DNA of 64,000 bases from an uncultured Bacteroidia bacterium (GTDB lineage: Bacteria; Bacteroidota; Bacteroidia; Bacteroidales; Prolixibacteraceae), in contig CAIXZH010000047.1 of NCBI GenBank assembly GCA_903923905.1, forward strand, positions 62,001 to 126,000, written 5' to 3'. This document shows, one piece after another, positions 7,968-17,563 of the stretch. How positions within the stretch are numbered: position 1 is the first letter of the stretch; every line of letters starts with the position of its first letter. The position numbers and the translations under genes are program-made. The notes below the pieces were generated by a model, which was not told the origin of the DNA, made no database searches, and saw nothing but the letters and a program-made list of their open reading frames with translations.

Positions 7968-8530
7968 ATAGGGATACCAAAATCTACGCGAATTTAGCAT
8001 TAAATATTTCATTTCAGAGCTAAAAATAATAAAGATATTATTTTTCGAGATTTAGTCTGTTTTAAAAATATCCAATTGGCACCAAATAATACTTATCTAA
8101 CTACAGATCTGAATTATATACATATCTAAAACCGGATGAAAACCGGATAAAAATAATTCAGTGAATCAACGCATCGTGCCTTTATCCTGTTGATAATTAA
8201 CAGACAAAAAACAGATTAATTAATATGATTGCAATTCAATACTTTTGCATAAATGAACACAATCATGGCTCATTTATGTTTTCAAAAAATTATTTCTTTA
8301 AAGATTAATCCAAAATATTCTAACAATTTATAATACAACGAAAAGTTATTATTTTCCGGGTAAACAATTAGAAATTTATATAGAAAAATGGTATCATTGA
8401 TGAGTCAAAAAGAACGATTAAGAGTACCACCCTATTAAAGATATTTAGAATCTATATGAGATCAAATAAAATATTTCATAAACGACACCCAGCCTCCGGG
8501 AAAGAGGTAAAATCACTTAATTATCAATTA
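7968..8530. other. AT-rich intergenic region between divergent genes
   Basis: No gene is supported. It holds a perfect plus-strand -7 box TACTTTTG (8240-8247) and a direct repeat of AAAACCGGAT near 8128-8150. There may be promoters for both the Crp/Fnr regulator and the rhamnosidase here. Confidence 0.4.
8240..8247 (+). promoter_or_regulatory. Candidate -7 box (TAnnTTTG) upstream of the rhamnosidase gene
   Basis: TACTTTTG matches the Bacteroidota -7 consensus. No clear TTG is seen 19-20 bp upstream, and the implied leader is about 280 nt, so support is moderate. Confidence 0.35.
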
Positions 8531-11230
8531 ATGAGAACCCAAATGTATTTATTGCTATTGCTAACCACGATGGTTTCGCTAACAAACAGGTTGTTAGCTG
8601 ATAGCAAAACTTCTATTTTGAAATGTGAATATCTTATAAATCCAATTGGAATAGATGTTCAACATCCAAGACTGACCTGGAGAATGAATGATAACAGACG
8701 AGGTACTTTTCAAACAGCTTATCAGATTATAGTAGGGACAGACTCAGCTAAAGTTTGTGCCGGCATAGGTGATCAATGGACAACCGACAAAACCAATTCC
8801 GGCGATATGGAGGCTGAATACAACGGATCACCTCTTAAACCGTTTACTCACTACTTTTGGGCCATAAAAATCTGGAGTACATGGGGTTTGCCATCTTTAA
8901 ATACAATTCCAGCCAGTTTTGAAACCGGAATGATGGAAAAAAAGAACTGGAGTGGGTCCTGGATTTCCGATAGCCGGGACATCAATTTGAAACCAGCTCC
9001 CCTTTTTCGCAAAACATTTAACCTAAACAGAAAGTTCCTTTCCGCCAGAGCTTATGTTGCAGCGGCAGGTCTGTTTGAATTATACGTAAATGGCCAAAAG
9101 GTTGGAGACCATCGGCTTGATCCTATGTACACCCGATTTGACAGACGAACACTCTATGTTGCCCATGATTTGACTCAATTGTTGAGGAATGGTGAAAACG
9201 CTGTAGGCATTATGTTGGGAAATGGGTGGTACAATCATCAGTCGACAGCCGTTTGGTATTTCGATCAGGCACCATGGCGAGCCCGCCCCCGTTTTTGCAT
9301 GGATATCCGGATTACCTATTCTGATGGCTCCACTGAGACTATTGCCTCAGGAACTAATTGGAAAACTTCATTAAGTGCGGTGGTTTTTAACAGCATTTAT
9401 ACAGGGGAACATGTTGATGGAAGACTTTTTCAACCAGGGTGGAATAGCCCTGGATTTGATGATTCGAAGTGGGAGAATTCAATTCCTGTTAATGCTCCTG
9501 CCTTAAACATTGTTACCCAGGCACTTAATCCAATCAGGGATGTAGATGAGATTGTTGTAAAAAATATGACAAAAATAAGTGATTCTCACTATATTTTTGA
9601 TTTGGGGCGAAATATCTCAGGAGTGAGCCAGCTAAAGGTAAACGGTAAAGCTGGGACCGTCATCCGGCTAAAACATGGGGAGCGGCTGGGTTCTGACGGG
9701 ATGGTCGACCAGTCTAATATCGATGTCCACTATCGCCCTACCGATCAGCTCGATCCATTTGGAACAGACATTTATACGCTAAGTGGTAAAGGTGAAGAGG
9801 TCTTTAAACCTCAATTTAATTACAAGGGTTTTCAGTATGTTGAAGTAACAAGTGATCAGCCGGTTAACCTTGAAAAGGAAAGTTTAACAGGATATTTCAT
9901 GCACAGTGACGTTCCTGTGGCAGGGAATATTAATTCTTCAGATACTATTCTAAATAAAATCTGGAAAGCCTCTACGAATTCCTATTTGTCGAATTTATTT
10001 GGTTATCCCACCGATTGCCCTCAACGTGAAAAAAACGGTTGGACAGGTGATGCACATACAGCCATAGAGACCGGACTTTACAATTTTGACGGGCTCACTG
10101 TTTATGAAAAGTGGCTGGCCGATCACAGGGATGAACAGCAACCCAACGGAATTCTACCGGCAATTATTCCGACCAGCGGATGGGGCTATACGTGGGCCAA
10201 TGGACCCGATTGGACGAGTACGATCGCGATTATCCCCTGGAATATTTACCTTTTTTATGGGGACACCAAACTATTGAAAGATTGTTACGAGAATATTTGC
10301 CGTTATGTGGATCATCTGACTGAAATAAGTCCGTCAGGTCTGACAGACTGGGGATTAGGGGATTGGATTCCTGTCAAATCAAAGTCCTCAAAAGAACTAA
10401 CCTCTTCAATCTTCTATTTTACAGACGTTTCAATTCTGGCAAAGACTTCAAAAATCCTCGGTAAGAATCCTGAATCTGAGAAATATTCGGCACTGGCGCT
10501 AAAGATCAAAAATGCGATAAACTTAAAATTTCTAAACCGGGAAACAGGCATCTATGCGAACGGTTATCAGACAGAACTTAGCGCCCCACTCTATTGGGGT
10601 ATAGTACCTGATGAGTTGAGAGGCAAGGTTGCAGAAAATCTGGCTAAGCGGGTGATTGCAGACGGTAAACATATCGATGTTGGTCTGCTGGGATCAAAGA
10701 CAATTTTAAATGCTTTAAGCTCGAATGGATATGCCGACCTTGCCTTTGAAGTGGCGCTGCAGAAAACCTATCCTTCATGGGGATGGTGGATCGTAAACGG
10801 GGCAACAACTCTATATGAAAACTGGGATATTTCACCCAAATCAGACATTTCGCTTAATCATATCATGTTTGGCGAAATCGGGGCGTGGTTTTATAAATCG
10901 CCAGGGGGGATCTATCCCGATGAAAAACAGCCAGGATTTAAAAATGTAATTTTGAAACCCGATTTTGTGAAAGGGCTTAGCCGCTTTGAGGCAAGCCATA
11001 CAGGTCCATATGGGACGATAACCTCTTCCTGGAAAAGAACAGGGCCCAAAATCACCTATCAGGTAGTTATTCCTCCAAACAGCACAGCCGAACTTTATCT
11101 CAAAGGAAAAACAATCCTTGAAGGGGGGAAGAATTTAACGGAAGACGAGAACATTAAAACCAATAACCCGAAAAATGAGGTGCATGTATTAAATTTGAAA
11201 TCAGGTAATTACATCTTTACTATTAAATAA
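8531..11230 (+). CDS. GH78 alpha-L-rhamnosidase, secreted
   Basis: Hydrolyses terminal alpha-L-rhamnose from plant glycosides or polysaccharides such as rhamnogalacturonan. The start at 8531 gives signal peptide MRTQMYLLLLLTTMVSLTNRLLA; the ATG at 8456 adds 25 polar residues. Domain order: N-terminal Ig-like region (ECLINPIG..RLTWRM type), a beta-sandwich (LYVNGQKVGDHRLDP, typical of Bac_rhamnosid_N), a second beta domain, and the six-hairpin catalytic domain with DCPQREKNGWTGDAH, the GH78 signature holding the proposed catalytic acidic residues. WGWWIVNGATTLYENWD follows, and a C-terminal beta-sandwich closes the protein. Length of about 900 residues is normal. No SusC/SusD pair is nearby. 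Confidence 0.93.
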   Translation: MRTQMYLLLLLTTMVSLTNRLLADSKTSILKCEYLINPIGIDVQHPRLTWRMNDNRRGTFQTAYQIIVGTDSAKVCAGIGDQWTTDKTNSGDMEAEYNGSPLKPFTHYFWAIKIWSTWGLPSLNTIPASFETGMMEKKNWSGSWISDSRDINLKPAPLFRKTFNLNRKFLSARAYVAAAGLFELYVNGQKVGDHRLDPMYTRFDRRTLYVAHDLTQLLRNGENAVGIMLGNGWYNHQSTAVWYFDQAPWRARPRFCMDIRITYSDGSTETIASGTNWKTSLSAVVFNSIYTGEHVDGRLFQPGWNSPGFDDSKWENSIPVNAPALNIVTQALNPIRDVDEIVVKNMTKISDSHYIFDLGRNISGVSQLKVNGKAGTVIRLKHGERLGSDGMVDQSNIDVHYRPTDQLDPFGTDIYTLSGKGEEVFKPQFNYKGFQYVEVTSDQPVNLEKESLTGYFMHSDVPVAGNINSSDTILNKIWKASTNSYLSNLFGYPTDCPQREKNGWTGDAHTAIETGLYNFDGLTVYEKWLADHRDEQQPNGILPAIIPTSGWGYTWANGPDWTSTIAIIPWNIYLFYGDTKLLKDCYENICRYVDHLTEISPSGLTDWGLGDWIPVKSKSSKELTSSIFYFTDVSILAKTSKILGKNPESEKYSALALKIKNAINLKFLNRETGIYANGYQTELSAPLYWGIVPDELRGKVAENLAKRVIADGKHIDVGLLGSKTILNALSSNGYADLAFEVALQKTYPSWGWWIVNGATTLYENWDISPKSDISLNHIMFGEIGAWFYKSPGGIYPDEKQPGFKNVILKPDFVKGLSRFEASHTGPYGTITSSWKRTGPKITYQVVIPPNSTAELYLKGKTILEGGKNLTEDENIKTNNPKNEVHVLNLKSGNYIFTIK

Positions 11231-11255
11231 TTGATTAATAATTAGTTATCGAATG

Positions 11256-11295
11256 AAAAGAGGCCTTCCAATACGATATTTGGGAGGCCTCTTTT
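11256..11295. terminator. Bidirectional terminator between convergent genes
   Basis: Arms AAAAGAGGCCTTCC (11256-11269) and GGGAGGCCTCTTTT (11282-11295) pair with one wobble. T runs flank the stem on both strands, so it can serve both the rhamnosidase and the convergent oxidoreductase gene. Confidence 0.8.
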
Positions 11296-11311
11296 CAGGA
11301 TTGGGATATTT

Positions 11312-12628
11312 TCAGAATACCGGAAGTTTCCAGGGTTCACGATAGGTAAGCTTTGACAATTTATTCGCCGCTTCCTCCTCAAATCTCATCGTTTTAGAAT
11401 CCCAGTGTAAGAGGTTTCCTGTCCGATAAGCTATATTGCCCATTTCAGAAATTATCGCTGTCTGAGCCCCAACTTCGACTGGAGCATTTGGTTTCTCCCC
11501 CTTTCGGATTCCATTCAGGAAGTTCTTCACATGTTCTTTCAATCCGCCAATAGCCGGTTGATTTGGAATATCGACAATATACTTTTTTTGATTCTTATTA
11601 CTTACTTCAGAGTTGACCATCCAGCCATTCCTGGAGACGATCAGTGTTCCCCTTGTACCTGTAAAGGATACGCCGTGGTGCATCCCATACGGTCCCATCC
11701 GGGGAATCAATCCGCATTCCCAAATCATGGTATGCTTGGGATATCCATATATAGCCTGCTGGATATCAGGAGTTTCAATTACTCCCTTATTGAGATAGCA
11801 GCCTCCGCCGGGAGCAATAGTTACGGGGTATCCGGCATTCATACCATAAACAGCAAAATCAAGCAGATGAACTCCCCAATCGGTCATAGCTCCCCCGGCA
11901 TAATCCCAGAACCATCTGAAATCGTAATGGAATCTGTTTTTATTAAAAGGTCGTTTTGGAGCAGGACCTAACCACAAATTATAATCCACATAATCGGGAG
12001 CTTCAGAATCGGGTTGAGCGGGAACCGGTTCTCCCATCCCCTTGTAAATCCAGGCTTTGACCAGATTAACATCCCCCAGTTTCCCGGATCGGACATAATC
12101 CGAAGCATCGAGCCAGTGTTTGCAACTTCGCTGCCACATTCCAACCTGAACAACCTGCTTTGGATATTTTGCCGCAGCTTTAATCATCATCAGGCACTCT
12201 TCAATACTATGACCCATCGGTTTTTCGACATAGACATGTTTCCCGGCCTCAAGTGCCATCATCATCATTAAGGCATGCCAATGGTCAGGTGTCCCGATGA
12301 TAACGACATCGATCTCTTTCAATTCAAGTAATTTTCTGAAATCGGTAAAGACCTCGGGACGTTTGCTTTTTAACTTCTCAACATCCAATGCTCTCTCTTC
12401 CAGGATCTTTTTATCGATATCACAAAGAGCGATGCAAGTCACATTCTCCTCATCCAAAAAAGCCTTTAAATCACTAAATCCCATATTCTTACAACCAATA
12501 AGTCCAACTCCGATGTGATCAGACGGACTACTACAGCTCACGCTCCCCGGAATCATTGAAACAGCCAAAGTTGTACCGGCAACTACTCCCGATTTTATCA
12601 CAAACGATCTGCGGTTTATTTCCTTCAT
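11312..12628 (-). CDS. Gfo/Idh/MocA-family NAD(P)-dependent oxidoreductase with Tat signal
   Basis: Acts on sugars or sugar derivatives by NAD(P)-linked oxidation or reduction, probably in the periplasm: the N-terminus MKEINRRSFVIKSGVVAGTTLA has the twin-arginine RRSF motif and a hydrophobic core. The Rossmann start is GVGLIGCKNMGFSDL, and the signature KHVYVEKPMG, which contains the catalytic Lys of the family, is present. The C-terminal half includes WRWFWDYAGGAMTDWGVHLLD-type motifs common in Bacteroidota members. The ATG at 12628 is preferred over 12688 because it begins the Tat peptide. It is downstream of the methyltransferase set but separated by 125 bp, and may be independent. It could join the 3-keto-glycoside pathways in which such enzymes and ThuA proteins occur. 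Confidence 0.88.
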   Translation of the reverse strand: MKEINRRSFVIKSGVVAGTTLAVSMIPGSVSCSSPSDHIGVGLIGCKNMGFSDLKAFLDEENVTCIALCDIDKKILEERALDVEKLKSKRPEVFTDFRKLLELKEIDVVIIGTPDHWHALMMMMALEAGKHVYVEKPMGHSIEECLMMIKAAAKYPKQVVQVGMWQRSCKHWLDASDYVRSGKLGDVNLVKAWIYKGMGEPVPAQPDSEAPDYVDYNLWLGPAPKRPFNKNRFHYDFRWFWDYAGGAMTDWGVHLLDFAVYGMNAGYPVTIAPGGGCYLNKGVIETPDIQQAIYGYPKHTMIWECGLIPRMGPYGMHHGVSFTGTRGTLIVSRNGWMVNSEVSNKNQKKYIVDIPNQPAIGGLKEHVKNFLNGIRKGEKPNAPVEVGAQTAIISEMGNIAYRTGNLLHWDSKTMRFEEEAANKLSKLTYREPWKLPVF

Positions 12629-12753
12629 TTTTTGATTTTGGGATTTCTCTGTCAAAGTTAGGATTTCGTGTTCCTTAACGGAAGGCAAACCTATAAAAAA
12701 AAATGCTTTAATTTTGACCTAACATTATTTTCTTCAAAAATAACTTTACAGTT

Positions 12754-14244
12754 TCATTTCAGGAAGAGCATCTTATCTACATAAATATCCTGAAATGAGG
12801 AATCACATTCGAGATTAACGAGTTTGGTCTTTGCCAGAATCTCATAAATATTCAAATGATCAGAGAATAAAAACATTTTGGCTCCGATTAATGCCGTATT
12901 ACCCCTCTTATGAATTATCTCAGCCGGAAGTTCGATCATTCCCGTTTCAACCACATGGTCTATATTGATGTAATTGCCAAACCCTCCTGCAATATACAAT
13001 TCACTGATATCGGCTAGCCGGATTGAAAGATTATTTGCCAGAATAGCGAGTCCTGCAGCAATGGCGGCCTTCGCCAACTGAAATTCATTGATGTCCTTCT
13101 GGGTTAATTTTACTTTGCCCCCCAGGTAAATAAATTCATCTCCCGAATTGATTTCGCCAAATATACCAACCAGCTCCAGTCGTCGGAAAATAGCGACCGC
13201 ATCAATAAGGGCACTGCCACAAATCCCTTTTGGAGATGTATTCCCTATCACAGTTGCCTCAATTTGGTCATTCTCAAGTCTTAGAGATGAAATTGCCCCG
13301 GTTACAGCTCTCATCCCCATTGAAATATTGGCCCCTTCAAACGCAGGTCCGGCTGCTGTAGATGCGCAAACTATCCGATCGCGGTTACCGATCACGATCT
13401 CGCCGTTAGTGCCTAAATCGATTAATGCTGTATACTCATCTTTCTGATGTAACCCGGTTGCCACAATTCCGGCCAGTATATCACTTCCAACAAAGCTGCC
13501 AATAGATGGGTAGAAAATTATACTTTCGCTGACCGAAAAATTCCAGTTCAGTTCGGAGGGAGTAAAACTCTTCATTCCAAGGTTTGTGGTATGAAAAGGA
13601 TAGGCAGAAAGTGGCGACACGTCACAATCACTGAAGATTAGTTGCATAACAGTGTTGCCTACCAACACTACCTTTTGAATTCCTGCACTATGGTTCTTTA
13701 GCATCTGTCTGATCATCGTGCCAATGGCAAAACGGATCATTTGGGTCATCTCCAAAGCGTGCCCATCCAGAGATGCCTGAACCCGTGAAATCAGATCGGA
13801 TCCAAACTTGACCTGCGGATTCACCAATGTTTCGACTGCCATGATGCAGGCAGTTTTTAAGTCAACCAGTTGAGTCACAAGGGTTGTAGTTCCCAAATCA
13901 ACAGCTACACCAAAACCTTGACGTGGGCAAAAATCAAATTCGGTTTCATCCGCCAAAATCAGGTGGTTAAACTGTTCTATTTCGAGTGTAATGTTACTCG
14001 TACAGGAACTATAACAGGCAAGGCGCCACTCCTCCGGAAGCCCAAGTTGCTCCATTTTCTTACGGTGGACTTCATTGACTTCAATTTCACCTTCCAATAG
14101 CCTGACTTTGCATTTTCCACAGGTTCCCTTACCTCCGCAAGGAAACTCCACCCCAAACTCATGAAGAAGATCGATCAGCGGTGTCTGATCATTCACTTTT
14201 AAGTTCTTACCTAGCGGCTGAAGGGTGATTGTGTGCCTGATCAT
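12754..14244 (-). CDS. RACo-type reductive activator of corrinoid proteins (2Fe-2S plus ASKHA)
   Basis: ATP-dependent reactivator that reduces inactive Co(II) corrinoid to Co(I). The N-terminal 2Fe-2S ferredoxin domain has cysteines at about 36, 42, 45 and 77 (CGGKGTCGKC then ACYSS). The C-terminal part is the ASKHA domain with GVAVDLGTTTLVTQLVDL, LIDLGTNGEIVIG, CASTAAGPAFEGANI and LYIAGGFGNYI. At 496 residues it is somewhat shorter than acetogen RACo (about 630), mainly in the linker. It overlaps the CobW-type gene by 4 bp (ATGA) and is in the same direction as mtaB and mtaC, which makes the corrinoid protein its probable client. Cytoplasmic. Confidence 0.87.
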   Translation of the reverse strand: MIRHTITLQPLGKNLKVNDQTPLIDLLHEFGVEFPCGGKGTCGKCKVRLLEGEIEVNEVHRKKMEQLGLPEEWRLACYSSCTSNITLEIEQFNHLILADETEFDFCPRQGFGVAVDLGTTTLVTQLVDLKTACIMAVETLVNPQVKFGSDLISRVQASLDGHALEMTQMIRFAIGTMIRQMLKNHSAGIQKVVLVGNTVMQLIFSDCDVSPLSAYPFHTTNLGMKSFTPSELNWNFSVSESIIFYPSIGSFVGSDILAGIVATGLHQKDEYTALIDLGTNGEIVIGNRDRIVCASTAAGPAFEGANISMGMRAVTGAISSLRLENDQIEATVIGNTSPKGICGSALIDAVAIFRRLELVGIFGEINSGDEFIYLGGKVKLTQKDINEFQLAKAAIAAGLAILANNLSIRLADISELYIAGGFGNYINIDHVVETGMIELPAEIIHKRGNTALIGAKMFLFSDHLNIYEILAKTKLVNLECDSSFQDIYVDKMLFLK

Positions 14245-15188
14245 TTAAGAATTATGGTCTTATTTTGAAAATCATCAATCATATTTTGAAACTGTTCGGC
14301 TGGTGATTTTTCCGTAATCAGAATTATCTCACTCATTGTTTTAACCTGACAGGGTTCAAATATACAACCTGAAAGTGTAAAATTCAGCAGGCACCACCCC
14401 TTGTCAGTGAGAAGATATCCTTTAGCCCTCACAATTGCAGAATGTTCCTGAAAAAACCGGGAAAGCCATTCGGATGAAAAGGTGATATCCGGATAAAAAC
14501 TTTGGCTGATAACCTGGTAATTGGCATCCGTCAGCAGATGCTTCCCGGCTGAAATTACCCGGAATTTTACATCCTCTTTTATTTCTGTATCAAGAATATC
14601 GATTAATTCGGGCCAGAAAAATTTTTCTTCCCGCTTCAAAATGTAAGGTTTTCCGGGATAATATGTTTTGAATTTTTCAACAAGAAATCCTTCCATTTTC
14701 GGATCTTCCAAAAGGTCCAGCTTACTGAAAACAATCAAATCAGCTTTATTGATCTGGTTGCAATAAATGGGAAGTTGCTGAAGCCTGGCATTATCCAAAT
14801 TGAGAATATCAACCAGACAAATTAGCTTCATCAGCCGGAGATCAGGATTGGCCCTTACGATGTCGGATACCATATCAATTCCTCCCAGTCCACTGGGCTC
14901 TATGAGGATTCGGGTGTAGTCCCGGTTACTGATTATTTGTTCCAGGTTCTCCTGAAAATAGCCCTTGGCCGAACAGCAAATACAACCACCGTCAATTTCA
15001 AAGATATCCCCGCAATCTGATGAGGCTCTTAGAGTTTGGCTGTCGATTGATATTTTGCCAAATTCGTTTATTATAACGGCCCACCGATCTTTACTCGATT
15101 TGTCGTTAAGCAGTCTGATTAAGGCCGTTGTCTTACCGGATCCCAGAAAACCTGCAATAATATTTACCGGTATTATTTCATTAACCAT
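14241..15188 (-). CDS. CobW/COG0523-type GTP-binding metal chaperone
   Basis: P-loop GTPase of the G3E family: Walker A GFLGSGKTT at about 13-21, the metal-binding motif CICC (GGCICCSAKGYF) at 69-72, and the guanine-specificity region LIVFSKLDLLE. The C-terminal CobW_C-like part is divergent. G3E proteins insert metals into client enzymes. Here the gene lies between mtaB (17 bp upstream) and the RACo-type gene (4-bp overlap), so it may deliver zinc to the methyltransferase or help corrinoid loading. That link is inference from position; the domain call is firm. Confidence 0.85.
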   Translation of the reverse strand: MVNEIIPVNIIAGFLGSGKTTALIRLLNDKSSKDRWAVIINEFGKISIDSQTLRASSDCGDIFEIDGGCICCSAKGYFQENLEQIISNRDYTRILIEPSGLGGIDMVSDIVRANPDLRLMKLICLVDILNLDNARLQQLPIYCNQINKADLIVFSKLDLLEDPKMEGFLVEKFKTYYPGKPYILKREEKFFWPELIDILDTEIKEDVKFRVISAGKHLLTDANYQVISQSFYPDITFSSEWLSRFFQEHSAIVRAKGYLLTDKGWCLLNFTLSGCIFEPCQVKTMSEIILITEKSPAEQFQNMIDDFQNKTIILK

Positions 15189-15205
15189 TAACCATTATCC
15201 ATTAA

Positions 15206-16582
15206 TTAAAGGCCGTATTCGGACAGGGTAAATTTACTTTCATCTAACAGAGGTAACATCATCGCAATAAAATCACTTTCGTTATCAGGGATGCTGTTTA
15301 AATCTTCCCTGAGGATTGGGATATAGTTTGTTTCCATTTCGGCAAGCATCATTTTCCCGCTGTGAAGTGCCTCCTCGATGATGTCGAGGGCTGCGAGTGC
15401 TCCATTTTTCGCATTCGCGATATAGGAATCCCCTTTTACGAGTTCCCTGGAAATGCGAATCACGTTTTCGGGCGAAAGGATTAAAGCCTGAGGATCGGTA
15501 TACACATCAGAAGCAACCAGCAATTGCTGCAAAATATGAGCGTGTGCATGTCCGGCATGCAAAGCCGCATTCATCAAACGGACATCGTATTCCAGCTGTT
15601 CAAGATAAGCGACAGGCGCCATACCTGATAACAATTTGATATTCTGTACCGATTCATTGCTCCACAAATCTGCACAGGCTGAGGCAATATTTCCCAACGG
15701 ACTCAGGTGGGCACAGGCAGCCGTTTTCCCTTCCATTGAAATTGGAATTCCGGTAATCGCCTTGAGGAATGGTCCTTCATAGCCACAGTCTTTATCCGGT
15801 CCAACGGCCCCCTCCTCCATTGCAACTATTGATCGGACAACCGAAATTACCCTGACAATTGTGGCAAAGACTTTCGGAATATATTTTTTCTCGGCCAGGA
15901 CCATGGCTGTATTTGCAAACCCGCAGGCCGAATCTCCGGCAGCTATCTTCCCATGTTTATTTGCAAGGGCAACAATTTTTCGCCACAGAAATTGCATATC
16001 CCTAACGCCTAATACTGCCAGAGCAAAAACCATCCCCTTAACATCGCACATCATCAGTGCTTCATCTGAAACCTCCTTGCCCCCGGTACTTTCGATGGAT
16101 AGCAAGTCACCTCCTGCGATCATACCTTGTTCAAAAAGTTCAAACATGGGCTCCAAATGACTTGAACTTCGCTGGTGAGCAGGCCTTTCAAATTCACGCA
16201 AATCATTGGGTGTTAACCTGATTTCTGATACAAGTCCATATTTCTGGAAATAGCTTTCACAGATTTCATTCATAATCCTGACAATCTCTACTCCAATTGA
16301 AGGGGTCTTTGTCATTTCTAGAAGTGTCTCAAATTCCAGGACGACTCCCTTTGAATTCATATGTACTGCATGTTCAAGAGCCCCCTCTGCAATCTCTCGG
16401 TAATGTGCAAAAACCTGCTCTAATGTGCTCTGGTTAATACTCATCATCGGAAGGGTGAAATTCAATTCTGAATAAACCTGTCCCCCACCAATGATTAATC
16501 CGCGTCTTGTTTTTACCGGCTTTGGTGCTATTCCAAACATTAACTTCTTCGGATCATCAATAATCAAACTTTTAAACTTCAT
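15206..16582 (-). CDS. mtaB: Methanol:corrinoid methyltransferase, MtaB type
   Basis: Transfers the methyl group of methanol to the cobalt of its corrinoid partner using a zinc site. 458 residues, the usual MtaB length. The residues matching the Methanosarcina MtaB zinc ligands are present: Glu164 (LSIESTGG), Cys220 (GDSACGFANTAM) and Cys266 (KDCGYEGP, equivalent to Cys269). Further family segments are GEVSDEA-like near 170, AACAHLSPLGNIA and HAGHAHAHILQQLL. It lies 175 bp downstream of the corrinoid protein gene. No methyl-acceptor methyltransferase is in the window, so the methyl group probably goes to tetrahydrofolate through an enzyme encoded elsewhere. A related methylated substrate rather than methanol is possible. 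Confidence 0.88.
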   Translation of the reverse strand: MKFKSLIIDDPKKLMFGIAPKPVKTRRGLIIGGGQVYSELNFTLPMMSINQSTLEQVFAHYREIAEGALEHAVHMNSKGVVLEFETLLEMTKTPSIGVEIVRIMNEICESYFQKYGLVSEIRLTPNDLREFERPAHQRSSSHLEPMFELFEQGMIAGGDLLSIESTGGKEVSDEALMMCDVKGMVFALAVLGVRDMQFLWRKIVALANKHGKIAAGDSACGFANTAMVLAEKKYIPKVFATIVRVISVVRSIVAMEEGAVGPDKDCGYEGPFLKAITGIPISMEGKTAACAHLSPLGNIASACADLWSNESVQNIKLLSGMAPVAYLEQLEYDVRLMNAALHAGHAHAHILQQLLVASDVYTDPQALILSPENVIRISRELVKGDSYIANAKNGALAALDIIEEALHSGKMMLAEMETNYIPILREDLNSIPDNESDFIAMMLPLLDESKFTLSEYGL

Positions 16583-16757
16583 GTTGCTGAATATTAATCA
16601 TTTGCAATATAATACTATTTTTAAAAAAGACAATAACACTACTGTTGCGATAATTTTAACGCAAATACATCTTTGTTTATTAAAAATCTGTCTGGTATTT
16701 ACCCTTAAAAAATCGATAAATTGGTTGTGGCGTCTAAAAGGAAATTTTCCAGCGTCT

Positions 16758-17426
16758 CTACGACGCCAATTTATTCATATATTCAACTGCTTTCTGAGGA
16801 TCCGGAGCATAAAAGTCGGCCCCGATGTTTTGACAAAACTCAGCCGTTACAGGTGCCCCGCCAATAAGTATTTTTGTTTCCGGCGCATATTCCCGTATCG
16901 TGGAAACAATCTCTCCCATATTGACCATTGTAGTGGTTAATAGGGCAGATAATCCGACTACAGCCCCCGGATTGCTTTTCAAAGCTTCGACAAACCGGTC
17001 TGAACCAACATCCACCCCCAAATCGACTATTGACCAGCCACCTCCTTCGACCATCATCGAAACCAGGTTCTTACCGATATCGTGTAAGTCACCTTTAACA
17101 GTGCCAACGATGAATGTGCCTTTTGTTTTAATGGCTCCTGAGGCAAAGAAAGGTTTGAGTTGGAACATTGAGGCTCCCATGGCTCTTGCCGACATCAGCA
17201 TTTGTGGGACAAAGATTTTGCATTCCGCAAACTTCTTTCCTACCCGTGCCATTGCCGGAATTAAAGCTTCTTCCAGTATTTTTTGCGGTTTTATTCCAGA
17301 TTCGATAGCATTGATCGTTAATTCATGGGCTCCATCCATATCTCTGAGCTGAGGTGGATAGGGCGATTTCTTATCTACTTTACCAAATTCTACCGCTTCA
17401 AGTAATTTTGTGAGTAAATCATCCAT
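16758..17426 (-). CDS. mtaC: Corrinoid protein of the methyltransferase system, MtaC type
   Basis: 222-residue B12-binding protein. An N-terminal helical cap (methionine-synthase B12-binding module 1) is followed by a Rossmann B12 domain with GTVKGDLHDIGKNLV, the DxHxxG motif whose His115 coordinates cobalt from below, then VVGLSALLTTTM and ILIGGAPVTAEF in the usual order (SxL and GG elements). It is the first gene of the set and has a good minus-strand promoter 40 bp upstream. It carries the methyl group between MtaB and an acceptor methyltransferase not found here. Names of related paralogs (MtbC, MttC) cannot be fully excluded from sequence alone, but the MtaB neighbour decides for MtaC. 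Confidence 0.88.
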   Translation of the reverse strand: MDDLLTKLLEAVEFGKVDKKSPYPPQLRDMDGAHELTINAIESGIKPQKILEEALIPAMARVGKKFAECKIFVPQMLMSARAMGASMFQLKPFFASGAIKTKGTFIVGTVKGDLHDIGKNLVSMMVEGGGWSIVDLGVDVGSDRFVEALKSNPGAVVGLSALLTTTMVNMGEIVSTIREYAPETKILIGGAPVTAEFCQNIGADFYAPDPQKAVEYMNKLAS

Positions 17427-17465
17427 AATTTATTGATTTTAGCCTGTTTTTGTTAATTGGTATTG

Positions 17466-17496
17466 CAAAAATAGAAATCATTATGAATACTACCAA
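17466..17496 (-). promoter_or_regulatory. Promoter of the mta gene set
   Basis: On the minus strand a TTG (17496-17494) and TATTTTTG (17473-17466) are separated by 20 bp, matching the Bacteroidota -33/-7 consensus. The mtaC start is 40 bp downstream. Confidence 0.65.
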
Positions 17497-17563
17497 CATC
17501 AATTTTTACTAATTTCGATGCGATATTCACATATTGTCTATTTTTAGTTCAATTATTACTACT

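Noticed and set aside
8040-8130. TTGGCACC as a sigma-54 element upstream of the Crp/Fnr gene
   Set aside because: No GC dinucleotide at the required 10-bp spacing.
11531-11971. Long plus-strand open frame opposite the Gfo/Idh gene
   Set aside because: It is the antisense shadow of a well-supported oxidoreductase and has no family features.
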